Shown here: positions 7,909-16,909 of the stretch, piece by piece
Layout: each line of letters opens with the position of its first letter
Numbering within the stretch: the stretch's first letter is position 1
Origin: an uncultured Peptostreptococcaceae bacterium
GTDB taxonomy: Bacteria > Bacillota > Clostridia > Peptostreptococcales > Peptostreptococcaceae
Length of the DNA: 64,000 bases
Direction: 5' to 3'
NCBI GenBank assembly: GCA_947072565.1
Contig: CAMTIM010000023.1
Coordinates: 1-64,000 of the forward strand
Translations under genes and position numbers: made by a program
Notes under the pieces: model-generated
Seen by the model: the letters and a program-made list of their open reading frames with translations, nothing else
What the model was told of the DNA's origin: nothing
The model's database searches: none

Positions 7909-9033
7909 ATGCACACAGCGAAACGCAAATCAATATTAATACTTACAGCTCAATTTGGAGCTGGTCATATAAGTGCTTCAAATGCTATTAAAAATAATAT
8001 TTTAGAAAAAGATAGCTCTTGTGATGTTACAATACAAAATTTTATAAGCGCTAGTCTTCCAATAATGAACAAGCCAATGGTTAAATTATATGAAAATAAC
8101 ACTAAATATACACCAGGCTTATATAATTATTACTATTATCTAAAAAAATCTTTTGACTCAAAACATGATTTAGCTCATAAACTATATACACCTAAGCTTA
8201 TAGAATACATACTTGATAAAAAACCTGATTTAATTATATCTACCTTTCCATTAGCTGCTGCTTGTGTATATAATTTCAAAATAAAATATCCTCAAATGAA
8301 TATACCGACTTTAACAGTTATTACTGATGTTGTAGACAGCCTTGAATGGGTATATCCTACTACTAACATGTATTTTGTTCCATCTTGTGAAATTAAAAAT
8401 AGATTTGTACAAAAGGGTATTTCTCCTACATCTATTAAAGTAACTGGAGTTCCTATAAATAGTAAATTCCTTGTTAATGAAAAAATTCATATTCCTAATA
8501 AATATAAGATACTACTTTTAGGTGGAGGAAGAGGATTATTTGACGTAGATGACGATTTTATGTATTGGATTGATGAATTTATTAAAGATCATTGTGAAAC
8601 TATAGAATTAACAATAGTTACAGGTAAAAATTCCAAACTATATAATTGTCTTACAGAAAAAAAACCATTATCAAATATAAAGGTTTTAGGGTTTGTAAAT
8701 GATATGCATAATTTAATAAAAGACTATGATCTTATGATAACAAAACCTGGTGGAGCAACCTTATTTGAAGGCATTCATTCCGAAACACCAATAATAGTCA
8801 AAGTCCCTAAAGTTGGCCAAGAAATAGAAAACGCTAAGTTTATAATAGATAAAGGAATAGGTATAATTTACAATGATGAAGATGATTTAAAAAACATATT
8901 CTATCAACTATCCTCTGGTGAATTCGAATCTATATTTAATTTTATGCAATCAAATATTAAAGAATTCAAAAAACTAATTAATTATGATAAAATAGCAGAT
9001 TATATACTAGAACTAATAAATAACAAGAATTAA
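7909..9033 (+). CDS. UgtP/MGDG-synthase-like diacylglycerol glycosyltransferase
   Basis: 374 residues. The N-terminal MGDG-synthase domain starts with ILILTAQFGAGHISASNAI (glycine-rich loop and His) and spans to about 170. The C-terminal GT28-like, MurG-related half has LLLGGGRGLFDVD and the sugar-nucleotide-binding stretch TKPGGATLFEGI, followed by the E of GQEIENAKF. Family members transfer glucose or galactose from UDP-sugars to diacylglycerol to make membrane glycolipids or the lipoteichoic acid anchor at the inner leaflet. AGAGGTG precedes the ATG. It has its own promoter and ends inside a 42-bp palindrome. Confidence 0.85.
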   Translation: MHTAKRKSILILTAQFGAGHISASNAIKNNILEKDSSCDVTIQNFISASLPIMNKPMVKLYENNTKYTPGLYNYYYYLKKSFDSKHDLAHKLYTPKLIEYILDKKPDLIISTFPLAAACVYNFKIKYPQMNIPTLTVITDVVDSLEWVYPTTNMYFVPSCEIKNRFVQKGISPTSIKVTGVPINSKFLVNEKIHIPNKYKILLLGGGRGLFDVDDDFMYWIDEFIKDHCETIELTIVTGKNSKLYNCLTEKKPLSNIKVLGFVNDMHNLIKDYDLMITKPGGATLFEGIHSETPIIVKVPKVGQEIENAKFIIDKGIGIIYNDEDDLKNIFYQLSSGEFESIFNFMQSNIKEFKKLINYDKIADYILELINNKN

Positions 9034-9052
9034 TTCTTGTTATTTATTAGTT
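9011..9052. terminator. 42-bp perfect palindrome, bidirectional terminator overlapping both gene ends
   Basis: A gap-free inverted repeat of 21 bp per arm. It contains the stop codon of the glycosyltransferase (9031-9033) and the stop codon of the convergent membrane protein (9040-9042). A T-run follows on the plus strand; the minus-strand exit is also AT-rich. Confidence 0.85.
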
Positions 9053-9741
9053 TTTTTATATTTATTTAAATATATAATTTTTTCTTCAGAATCTTTATTT
9101 ATTGTATTATTTCTTATATTTTCTTTTTTAAATCTATTATTTTTATCTTTCTTATTTTCTCTAATCATTTTATATACCATATAAAATTCCACAATTATAA
9201 ATAGTAGGTAAACCAATTTTTCTAAATCTAATGTAGTTAAATAACCTTTAGCACCATATGTAGATATAGAATAAACTCTAATGAATGCAATCGCTAACAG
9301 ATGCATATTTATAATTGCTAAAAGCTTTTCAAATTCTTGCTTTATAAATTTTCTACTTAAATAGTGTCCTACATAATATTTAGTATGACCCTTAGATCTA
9401 AGTATATCAGAGTAAATTTGTCTAATTATATTTTTGTCAAAGAATGTTAATCCTATAAATGATATAGATAATACTAAAAAGCAATACGTATCATATATAT
9501 ATCTAACAAAGTCTGATTCAGCACTTTGTTTAAAGATGTGTGCAAATATATATAAAGAAGCAAATATTATTCCTGATATATTTAATCTAAATTCATTCTT
9601 CGCAGTTGTAATACTGTAAATAAATGTTAAAATTATTAATGCTAGTATTATATAGTTTATATTTTTATTTATCTCTAAATTACATACTAATATAGGCGCA
9701 AAAACGTATACTAATATGTCAGGTATTAATTTTATTTTCAT
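9040..9741 (-). CDS. Multi-pass membrane protein of unknown function
   Basis: 233 residues with about six hydrophobic segments (about 8-22, 28-46, 55-72, 86-103, 140-155, 172-192) and a highly charged Lys/Asn C-terminal tail of about 40 residues. A cytoplasmic loop around 108-135 is basic (RQIYSDILRSKGHTKYY). The start follows AAAAAGGAGGGATTTC. No family is recognised. Monocistronic; its last codons lie in the shared palindrome. Confidence 0.7.
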   Translation of the reverse strand: MKIKLIPDILVYVFAPILVCNLEINKNINYIILALIILTFIYSITTAKNEFRLNISGIIFASLYIFAHIFKQSAESDFVRYIYDTYCFLVLSISFIGLTFFDKNIIRQIYSDILRSKGHTKYYVGHYLSRKFIKQEFEKLLAIINMHLLAIAFIRVYSISTYGAKGYLTTLDLEKLVYLLFIIVEFYMVYKMIRENKKDKNNRFKKENIRNNTINKDSEEKIIYLNKYKKTNK

Positions 9742-9840
9742 GAAATCCCTCCTTTTTATAAATTTTCTAAATTTTCAAACATTTAATTTTATAATTTCAC
9801 CTTGCTTTTATTAATCCTTTATTATACTTAATTTTATGCT

Positions 9841-9869
9841 AAAAAGAAGGGTATATAACCCTTCTTTTT
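9841..9869. terminator. Terminator of the M23 peptidase gene
   Basis: 12-bp perfect arms (9841-9852, 9858-9869), 5-base loop, with A- and T-runs giving a U-tract in either direction. It lies between the start of the membrane protein gene and the end of the M23 gene. Confidence 0.85.
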
Positions 9870-9924
9870 TAATATATATTAATTTTTAATATTTCTACAA
9901 TATATATGTTCCCTTGCTCTATTT

Positions 9925-10743
9925 CTATCTGTTCACTGCATCTAGAGGATTTATATTTTCTTCATCTATAATAGTTTCAAAGTGAACATGATTACCAGTT
10001 GAATTTCCTGTAGTACCTACTTTTGCAATGACTTGTCCTTTTTTTACTATGTCACCTTCTTTAGCTACATTAAAAGTATTATGAGCATACACAGTTTTTT
10101 TACCATCAAAATGCTTTAATTTAACCACATTTCCATATCCATTTTGCACTCCTGAAAATATAACTATACCATCATCAGATGATACTATTTCTGTATTTTT
10201 AGGTGCTGGTATATCTATACCTCTATGAAATTTTCTCTCTCCTGTTATAGGATGTATTCTATAACCAAAAGGAGAACTAATTTGATTGTATGAAGGAACT
10301 GGCCACATGCCTTCCTTAAAGCTCAAATTATTTTCTTTCAAATATTTTTTTTCATCTTCTTCTATAGATTTTTCTAATTTTATAGCTTCTACTTTATTTT
10401 CTTCTAGTTGTTTTTCTAATTCTAATTTTTCTTTTTCTATAGTTTTTACTTCGTTGATTAAATAATCATTTGAATTTAACTCACTATTTTCTACAAAACT
10501 TACACTTACAACTTCAGCTTTTACATTATCTTCTTCTCTATTGTCAATATATTTAGTCTTTGCTTCTATCTCTTGATGTATTTTTTCTATCTTAGATTTA
10601 AGTTCTTTTTGATTTTCTTTATTTTCTATCAATAAATTTAAATTTACATCCTCACTAAAAGCATAAACATTTTGATTTTTAATAGCAAAACAAGTTAAAC
10701 ATAAAAAAGTCGTTAATATAAATATTTTTATATTTTTTTCCAT
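9925..10743 (-). CDS. Secreted M23-family peptidase with coiled coil
   Basis: 272 residues. Signal peptide (KNIKIFILTTFLCLTCFAI, likely cleavage after NVYA), a charged coiled coil at about 35-145, then an M23/LytM domain. Zinc-site motifs are present: HRGIDIPAP (HxxxD) and HVHFE, preceded by SPFGYRIHPITGE. It likely cuts peptidoglycan cross-links outside the membrane; coiled-coil-LytM proteins often act in division or sporulation. ATG at 10743 is preferred (AAAGGAG eight bases upstream) over the ATG seven codons earlier. Monocistronic with its own terminator. No catalytic residue appears missing. Confidence 0.88.
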   Translation of the reverse strand: MEKNIKIFILTTFLCLTCFAIKNQNVYAFSEDVNLNLLIENKENQKELKSKIEKIHQEIEAKTKYIDNREEDNVKAEVVSVSFVENSELNSNDYLINEVKTIEKEKLELEKQLEENKVEAIKLEKSIEEDEKKYLKENNLSFKEGMWPVPSYNQISSPFGYRIHPITGERKFHRGIDIPAPKNTEIVSSDDGIVIFSGVQNGYGNVVKLKHFDGKKTVYAHNTFNVAKEGDIVKKGQVIAKVGTTGNSTGNHVHFETIIDEENINPLDAVNR

Positions 10744-10943
10744 ATTTTCCACTCCTTTTATCACTATATATTACTATTGCCCTTTTTTTAAATTTTATTA
10801 CTATTTTTTTATTTTTATAATTACTGTTAAATCACTTTCTATTAAAATTTAATTTTCTTACTTAAATCGTTCACATATTTCATATAAATAAAATACTATA
10901 TACTAATAAAATTTTTTATCCTAAAATAAAGGGAGGATTTATA

Positions 10944-11321
10944 ATGATTAAAGATATAGGAATTTTATCAGGTTTTGTATCCTCATTATTCATAATATTA
11001 TACTCACTACTATACTTACTTAGAGATTGTTACTCTGCTACAAGCAATAATTTTATAAGAAAACATATAAATAAATTACTGCCCTTTTTAACTAAACATA
11101 ATTCTAAATTCCTAATTACAATATTTATTTTATCTATAATACATTTTTTAAGTTTTTCAAGCTTTACTGTTTTAATTAACTCAGGATATGTAGTTTTATT
11201 CATCTTATTATTAATACTAAAAATAACATTTTTCCCATCAAAGAAAAACAATTCTTCTTATAATTTAAATATATTTGCATACCTTCTATTATTAAGTTTA
11301 TTGGTACATCTTGTAATTTAA
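10944..11321 (+). CDS. Small four-helix membrane protein of unknown function
   Basis: 125 residues, with hydrophobic segments at about 7-26, 52-70, 74-92 and 108-124 and a short basic loop (RKHINKLLPFLTKHNSK). A strong Shine-Dalgarno (AAAGGGAGG) precedes the ATG. No recognised family. The gene is monocistronic, convergent with the glutamine synthetase gene, and the two share a terminator. Confidence 0.7.
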   Translation: MIKDIGILSGFVSSLFIILYSLLYLLRDCYSATSNNFIRKHINKLLPFLTKHNSKFLITIFILSIIHFLSFSSFTVLINSGYVVLFILLLILKITFFPSKKNNSSYNLNIFAYLLLLSLLVHLVI

Positions 11322-11328
11322 AAGAATA

Positions 11329-11358
11329 AAAAAAGAAGAGGTTGCCCTCTTCTTTTTT
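11329..11358. terminator. Bidirectional terminator
   Basis: 13-bp perfect arms (11329-11341, 11346-11358) with loop TTGC, six A residues leading and six T residues trailing. It serves the small membrane protein and overlaps the glutamine synthetase stop codon at 11357. Confidence 0.9.
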
Positions 11359-13255
11359 AATATATATTTTTACTATATTGTACATACAATCCTTGAATTT
11401 CTTTCATTTCTTTTTTTAATTGTAATTGTAATTTTGATACAACTTCATAATCTTTATTTGCTATAGCCTCTCTAATATTAGTAAATAATGATTTTCTAGT
11501 TAATGTATCTTTCATTATATTAAACTTTATCTCTGAAATAGCATTCCATGCAACTTCATCTAAAGCATCCATATTTTCCTTGTTATGTAACTTTACACAA
11601 CTTCTTACAGTTTCCATATGATCATGCATAATTCTATTTTCTAATTCTTTAACCCATTTGTCTATAGCACCCATTTTAAAAGATTCTATTATGACATCAG
11701 TAAATACACTTCCTTGTTTTAAAGAATCTAGCTTATATTCATAATTTTTTAAATTCCTCATATTTTCATAAACTGTTGCTGGTGGCACTGAGAATCTAGA
11801 ATTTCTCTCTTCTAATGTATAATGCTCAAACACATCATTTTCATCTCTATAAGCTCTATCCGTTTCTAAATAAAAGCTTTCTTGACCTACTTCCTTAGAT
11901 AGCTCTTTTTCAAGTTCCTTAGTTGACAACTCACTCTTTGCTACTGCTTTTATTCCATCTAGCATTGTTTGGTAGCAACCTGCTATAACTAAATAAGTAT
12001 TTGATAGTGGATTTGGTGATCTCAATTCAAGTCTTACTGTTTTTGGATTTTTTATATCTCTTACTAACCCTACAAGTACAGATCTATTTCTTGATGCTAC
12101 TTCATAATTATGTCCTAATGATGTTACTATACATACAGGCGCTTCAAACCCCGGTACTAGCCTATTAAATCCATCATTAGATGATGTTACTATAGGGTTT
12201 AATACTTCATAATTATTAAGTATTCCCATAAGTGCCCCATACCCAATTTCACTTAAGTAGTCTTTAGTCATATCTTTAGGAGCAAATAAATTTTTTATAC
12301 TTCCATCTTTTAGCTTTGCACTAACTCCAACATGAACGTGTTCTCCACTTCCCGCAACCCCATATATAGGTTTTGCTTTAAACGTTACCTCTAATCCATT
12401 AGATGTAAATACATCTTCTATTATTTCCCTTACTATTAACTCATTATCTGCAACTTGAAGCGGATTTGAGAACTTCCATGAAATCTCTAACTGCTCCATA
12501 GCATGATTTGTTTTTCCATCTATACTTATAGAGCTGTTAATACCTCCAACTTCCTTATGAGCCATTTCAGGATTTATACCTATATCTTGTAAAATTATTA
12601 AAGTCTTTTCTAAACAAGTTCTTATAATACCATGTGTTCTTTTCCAATATTGTTCTTTTAAACTTTGTGATACATATAACTTTTCTAAGTCTGCTTTATC
12701 TTCTGGTGTATTTACCCAAAATTCTAATTCAGTAGCTGACGTTAATATTATGTCTTCTATATCCGACATATCCTCTATTCCAATATTTTTTATTATATTT
12801 GGATATTCTTTAAATAATTTTAAAATAGATGTTTTAAAATAAGTTTCTGATTTTTTTAATATTCCTCTTGAACATACTTTCTTATTTTCATGAATTAAGA
12901 AAGCTGGTATTCTAAGAGTTCCAACTGGCAAATTAAGTTCTTCATCGATATGTTCAAAGTTATAATCTACATACCACTTACAATCTACATCTGGCATTAA
13001 ATCAACCTTAGCATTATTTAGAGTTGCTATGTTATAAAGTTCCACGCTCGATCCATCAGTTTGAATAGCTGATTTTAAAAAACCATTTATATCCTCTAAA
13101 AATAAATTTACTGGTATTTTTTCATCAGTTGCGTTTCCTCCTAAATCTACACCCATTAAAGAAATAAATTTTATATTTCTATTATTGTTTAAAATAAATT
13201 TAAGATCTTCTTCATTGTGATTATTTGGTTCTATTGTGTATAATAACTTTTCCAT
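11357..13255 (-). CDS. glnA: Glutamine synthetase (long form)
   Basis: 632 residues, longer than GSI (about 445) but with recognisable GS catalytic motifs: N-terminal beta-grasp with LMGVDLGG and TDGSSVEL; ATELEFWV (metal-binding Glu); KEVGGINSSISIDG; GSGEHVHVGV (the HxH-type ATP/metal loop); LVPGFEAPVC, RSVLVGLVR and RLELRSPNP (glutamate/ADP binding Arg). A helical extension of about 170 residues follows. It makes glutamine from glutamate, ammonia and ATP in the cytoplasm. Monocistronic with a sigma-A-like promoter (13327-13355). I did not identify a GlnR site. The symbol is by function; other GS genes may exist elsewhere. Confidence 0.88.
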   Translation of the reverse strand: MEKLLYTIEPNNHNEEDLKFILNNNRNIKFISLMGVDLGGNATDEKIPVNLFLEDINGFLKSAIQTDGSSVELYNIATLNNAKVDLMPDVDCKWYVDYNFEHIDEELNLPVGTLRIPAFLIHENKKVCSRGILKKSETYFKTSILKLFKEYPNIIKNIGIEDMSDIEDIILTSATELEFWVNTPEDKADLEKLYVSQSLKEQYWKRTHGIIRTCLEKTLIILQDIGINPEMAHKEVGGINSSISIDGKTNHAMEQLEISWKFSNPLQVADNELIVREIIEDVFTSNGLEVTFKAKPIYGVAGSGEHVHVGVSAKLKDGSIKNLFAPKDMTKDYLSEIGYGALMGILNNYEVLNPIVTSSNDGFNRLVPGFEAPVCIVTSLGHNYEVASRNRSVLVGLVRDIKNPKTVRLELRSPNPLSNTYLVIAGCYQTMLDGIKAVAKSELSTKELEKELSKEVGQESFYLETDRAYRDENDVFEHYTLEERNSRFSVPPATVYENMRNLKNYEYKLDSLKQGSVFTDVIIESFKMGAIDKWVKELENRIMHDHMETVRSCVKLHNKENMDALDEVAWNAISEIKFNIMKDTLTRKSLFTNIREAIANKDYEVVSKLQLQLKKEMKEIQGLYVQYSKNIY

Positions 13256-13326
13256 ACATTATCCCCCTTAATTTCAATATTATTTTTATTATTATTTTAT
13301 TTTTGTTCGTGTTTTTATTTATACTT

Positions 13327-13355
13327 ATTATATATTATCATTTGAAAGTTCGCAA
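13327..13355 (-). promoter_or_regulatory. Promoter of the glutamine synthetase gene
   Basis: Minus strand: TTGCGA (13350-13355), 17-base spacer, TATAAT (13327-13332). Confidence 0.65.
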
Positions 13356-13421
13356 TATTTTTATTTTTTTCTAGACTTATTTATTTAAATCTCCTATTTT
13401 TTAAATACATCTAACAATAAT

Positions 13422-13450
13422 TTAACATTTTACTAAATATAGGGTATAAT
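13422..13450 (+). promoter_or_regulatory. Promoter of the DEDDh exonuclease gene
   Basis: TTAACA (13422-13427), 17-base spacer, TATAAT (13445-13450). The leader that follows begins with a small hairpin (AAGAAG/CTTCTT, 13456-13477) ending in T residues, perhaps an RNA-stability element. Confidence 0.65.
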
Positions 13451-13553
13451 AAACTAAGAAGTCTTCATTTGCTTCTTTTTAAATATTAATATTTTATAAT
13501 AAACATATTTATGAATATATTGGTAAGATAAGATAATTTAGGAGAGAAATATT

Positions 13554-14327
13554 ATGGAATATATAGTTTTTGACTTAGAATTCAATCAAGGATTTGATAA
13601 AACTCTTAATAAAACAGTATCTAATGAAAGATGTCCTTTTGAAATAATTCAAATAGGTGCTATTAAATTAGATAGTAACTTTAATATAATTGATACATTC
13701 AATAGTTATGTAAAACCAGAAATATACAAAGGCATACATCCTTTTATTGGTAAAATGACCGGAATAACTTTAAAAGATGTGGTAGATGCGCCTTCTTTCC
13801 CACAAGCATACAAGGAATTTAAAAGATTTATATCTTCTAAAGATCCAGTTTTATGTGTTTGGGGTACAGGTGATTTAAAAGAATTATATAGAAACATAAC
13901 ATATTATAATTTACCATCAAAAACTTTGCCTAAATCATATATAAATATCCAGCACTATGCTTCTATTTATTTTGATAATCCTGCTGGTAGAAGTATCGGA
14001 CTTCAAAATGCTATTCAAATACTTGAATTAAATCAAGATAAATCATATCACAACGCTTTAAATGATGCATTTTATACAGCTCAAGTTTTTATTAAAATAT
14101 ATAACCCAAGTATTGTACCCGATGTATATATATATACCACTGTAAAATCATCAACCGTTGATAAATCCAATAAAAAACAAATTAATTACGATAGGTTATT
14201 TGAAGAATTTAGTAAAGTTTTAAACAGAGAATTAAGTAAAGAGGATAAAAAAATAATTGATTTAGCATATAAGATGGGCAAAACTAATCAATTTTTAATT
14301 AACCCTAATAAGTGTAAAAAAAGATAG
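13554..14327 (+). CDS. DEDDh-family 3'-5' exonuclease
   Basis: 257 residues, exonuclease domain at about 1-185. Catalytic motifs: FDLEFNQ (Asp/Glu of Exo I), CVWGTGDLKEL (Asp of Exo II) and HNALNDAFYTAQVF (His/Asp of Exo III). The organisation resembles the KapD/ERI-1-like subfamily rather than DnaQ. The C-terminal 70 residues are charged and of unknown role. Substrate could be RNA or DNA ends; this is not decided by the sequence. The start follows AGGAGAG. Own promoter; the last codons lie in a long inverted-repeat terminator. Confidence 0.85.
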   Translation: MEYIVFDLEFNQGFDKTLNKTVSNERCPFEIIQIGAIKLDSNFNIIDTFNSYVKPEIYKGIHPFIGKMTGITLKDVVDAPSFPQAYKEFKRFISSKDPVLCVWGTGDLKELYRNITYYNLPSKTLPKSYINIQHYASIYFDNPAGRSIGLQNAIQILELNQDKSYHNALNDAFYTAQVFIKIYNPSIVPDVYIYTTVKSSTVDKSNKKQINYDRLFEEFSKVLNRELSKEDKKIIDLAYKMGKTNQFLINPNKCKKR

Positions 14328-14357
14328 ACACATGTCTATCTTTTTTTACACTTATTA
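14306..14357. terminator. Long bidirectional terminator overlapping the exonuclease stop
   Basis: 25-bp perfect arms (14306-14330 and 14333-14357) separated by two bases. The exonuclease stop codon is inside the left arm, and the convergent 109-aa gene stops at 14359, right after the right arm. Seven-base A and T runs within the arms supply the U-tracts. Confidence 0.85.
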
Positions 14358-14358
14358 T

Positions 14359-14688
14359 TTATTCTACATTTATAAATAACATTTTTAATAACTCATACTG
14401 TGCAAACTCTACACTTTTTATTTCTTTTTTATCATTTCTATTATTTTCATCCTTACCTATAAATACTTCTTTATCTCCTATGTTAGCATATAACGTGTCT
14501 AAAACTTTTATAAAATCCTCTACCTTAATAGATTCCTCTTTTGATTTTAATAACGTTATACTTTTATTTTCTTGGTCTTCATATATACATTCTAATCCAT
14601 ATAAAATATTTTCTTCTTTTATGTATATAACATCTCCACCTAGCGATTTTCCTTTTTCTAATTTTTGCTTAAGACCTAATAAGTTCAT
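14359..14688 (-). CDS. Conserved-looking small cytoplasmic protein, unknown function
   Basis: 109 residues, soluble, rich in Lys and Glu. It reads as mixed alpha/beta (GGDVIYIKEENILYGLECIYEDQ, then helix KVEDFIKVLDTLYANIG). No catalytic motif or signal peptide and no family recognised. Preceded by AAGGGGG at good spacing before the ATG. Monocistronic between two terminators or spacers. Confidence 0.6.
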   Translation of the reverse strand: MNLLGLKQKLEKGKSLGGDVIYIKEENILYGLECIYEDQENKSITLLKSKEESIKVEDFIKVLDTLYANIGDKEVFIGKDENNRNDKKEIKSVEFAQYELLKMLFINVE

Positions 14689-14816
14689 AAATATATCCCC
14701 CTTGGTTATAAAATTATTTTTCTTATGATTTTAGTGTATGTAAATATACATAAATATTAAACATATCACTGTACATTATATTAACAAGTTTATAATTTTA
14801 TTAACCTTTTTAGATA

Positions 14817-15569
14817 TTATTTTATTATTAGCTCTACAGGACAATGATCTGATCCTAATATTTCAGTATGTATATTAGCACTAACTAATCTAGATTCTAT
14901 TTTTTTAGATGCTACAAAATAATCAATTCTCCAACCAGCATTATTTTTTCTTGCATTAAATCTATATGACCACCAAGAATATGAACCCTCTTTGTCAGGA
15001 TTGAAATATCTATATGTATCTATAAAATCATGATTTAATAACTGTGTAAATTTACTTCTTTCCTCTTCAGTAAATCCTGCATTTTTTTTATTATTTTTAG
15101 GATTTTTTAAATCGATTTCTTGATGAGCGACATTTAAATCTCCACACATAATTACAGGTTTTTTATTGTTTAATTGTATTAAATAGTTCCTAAAATCATC
15201 TTCCCATTTCATTCTATATTCTAACCTTTTCAATTCACTTTGAGAATTTGGAGTATACACCGTTATAAAATAAAAATCTTCAAATTCTAATGTAATTACT
15301 CTACCCTCATTATCATGTTCTTCTATATTCATTCCATAAAACACATCTAAAGGTTTAATTTTTGTAAATATAGCTGTACCTGAATAACCTTTCTTTTGCG
15401 CATAATTCCAGTACTGATAATATCCATCTAAATCTAATTCTATTTGCCCTTGTTGAAGTTTAGTTTCTTGCAAACAAAATATATCTGCATCTACCTCTTT
15501 GAAGTACTCTATAAATCCTTTAGTTACACATGCTCTTATCCCATTAACATTCCACGATATAAATTTCAT
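14817..15569 (-). CDS. exoA: Exodeoxyribonuclease III (AP endonuclease)
   Basis: 250 residues, full-length ExoIII/APE fold. Motifs in order: SWNVNGIRA (Asn), CLQETKLQ (metal Glu), GYSGTAIF, VYTPNSQ (catalytic Tyr), MCGDLNVAH (Asp/Asn pair), SWWSYRF and GSDHCPVEL (catalytic Asp-His). It repairs abasic sites and 3'-blocked ends in DNA. A GGAGGAAAAG Shine-Dalgarno precedes the ATG. Single gene downstream of galT with 74 bases between. Confidence 0.95.
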   Translation of the reverse strand: MKFISWNVNGIRACVTKGFIEYFKEVDADIFCLQETKLQQGQIELDLDGYYQYWNYAQKKGYSGTAIFTKIKPLDVFYGMNIEEHDNEGRVITLEFEDFYFITVYTPNSQSELKRLEYRMKWEDDFRNYLIQLNNKKPVIMCGDLNVAHQEIDLKNPKNNKKNAGFTEEERSKFTQLLNHDFIDTYRYFNPDKEGSYSWWSYRFNARKNNAGWRIDYFVASKKIESRLVSANIHTEILGSDHCPVELIIK

Positions 15570-15643
15570 CTTTTCCTCCTACATTAATTCATCTTTAATA
15601 TATTACCCTATTTTTTATATATTGTATCAAAATATATATCTAA

Positions 15644-16588
15644 CTAAAATTCCAATTTTTTTGCTAACTCTTCTGGGTCTATTGATGATACGTACATCCC
15701 TGTTCCTAATTCAAATCCACCAAAACTATATTTTCTTGGTATTACATCCATATGTACATTAAATAAATCCTCACATTCTATTTTTATAGGATGTGTATAT
15801 ACACATAAATTAAAAGCATTATAACCACTATTTTTATACAAATTTTTAAATAATTTTTCAAATGTTTTTGAAAGTTCTTTTATGTGTTTTTCATTCATTT
15901 TTTCAAACTTGATTTTTTCTTTAAATATTATTCTTACTTCACCACTAAATTTAGTTGCGTATGGAACTATTACTAAAAAATAATCTCCATTGTTAATTAC
16001 CCTGTTACCAAACTCTATTTCTTTTTTAATAATATCATCATATAAATATTTTTTATTTTTATCATAATAATCTTTGCATATATCTATTTGATTTTCTATT
16101 TCTGGAGGAACAATAGAAAGAGATACTATTTGAGAATGTGGATGTGATAATGATGCTCCTGATTGTCTTAAAAAATTTTTGAAAATGCTTACATACTCTA
16201 TTTTTTCATCACATATAAATTCTTTATATCTATTTTTGTACATAATAAATAACTTCTCAAATTCAAACTCATTCATGTCATAAAAACTTCCATTATGGCG
16301 ATATGTGTCTATCATAACTTCATGTAAACCATATATTTCACCTGGTAAATTGTCTACAATTGGAAATTTATTTTCTACAGATTTTACTAACCAACCTGTC
16401 CTATCCTCGATTTTAAATTTTTCCTTTGTAGTATAATCTTCGTTTCCTCTGCAAAATGGACATGTTTCTTCATATTCTAAAGTTGGCTCCTCTTGTGATA
16501 ATGCAACTTTCTCTATTGGCCTTTTAGATCTGTCCTTTGCAACTATGACTATGTCTTTTTTTATATTATCTATTCTTATCTCTTTCAT
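15644..16588 (-). CDS. galT: Galactose-1-phosphate uridylyltransferase-like protein
   Basis: 314 residues. Zinc-binding CPFCRGNE near residue 45, the active-site HPHSQ motif (LSHPHSQIV) of the HIT-superfamily GalT group, and C-terminal FGGFELGTGMYVSSIDPEE. The reaction would be exchange between UDP-glucose and galactose-1-phosphate. GalT-like proteins of this size in clostridia sometimes act on other sugar phosphates, and no galK or galE is nearby. ATG at 16588 is chosen because AGAGGTG precedes it; the longer frame starts with a GTG inside that Shine-Dalgarno. The 320 bases upstream hold no gene and only a weak TATAAT at 16795 on the plus strand. Confidence 0.85.
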   Translation of the reverse strand: MKEIRIDNIKKDIVIVAKDRSKRPIEKVALSQEEPTLEYEETCPFCRGNEDYTTKEKFKIEDRTGWLVKSVENKFPIVDNLPGEIYGLHEVMIDTYRHNGSFYDMNEFEFEKLFIMYKNRYKEFICDEKIEYVSIFKNFLRQSGASLSHPHSQIVSLSIVPPEIENQIDICKDYYDKNKKYLYDDIIKKEIEFGNRVINNGDYFLVIVPYATKFSGEVRIIFKEKIKFEKMNEKHIKELSKTFEKLFKNLYKNSGYNAFNLCVYTHPIKIECEDLFNVHMDVIPRKYSFGGFELGTGMYVSSIDPEELAKKLEF

Positions 16589-16909
16589 AGTTAACACCTC
16601 TTTGGAATTCTTTTATATTAAACTTTATTCTAAAAAACTATATAAAACTACACCACTATTTAATAAATAAATTCACTATTTTCTTATTTTCCTTATTTTT
16701 TTATATACTAAAATGTAAAACAATGTATATATTTTATTTTTTTATAACTAAAAGTCTAAAATGCTATTTTTTTATATTTTCATCGGTTTTTTTGTATAAT
16801 ACTCTTCCTAGTTTTTACTGATTTTTGTAATCACTTATGCTACTATAATCTTGATTAGAAATTTTATAAATATAGTCTAATTATGTTTAAATAATAGGGG
16901 GTACTTTAA

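Noticed and set aside
16589-16909. Riboswitch or small gene between galT and the aminotransferase gene
   Set aside because: Only AT-rich sequence with scattered T-runs; no conserved aptamer core or ribosome binding site.
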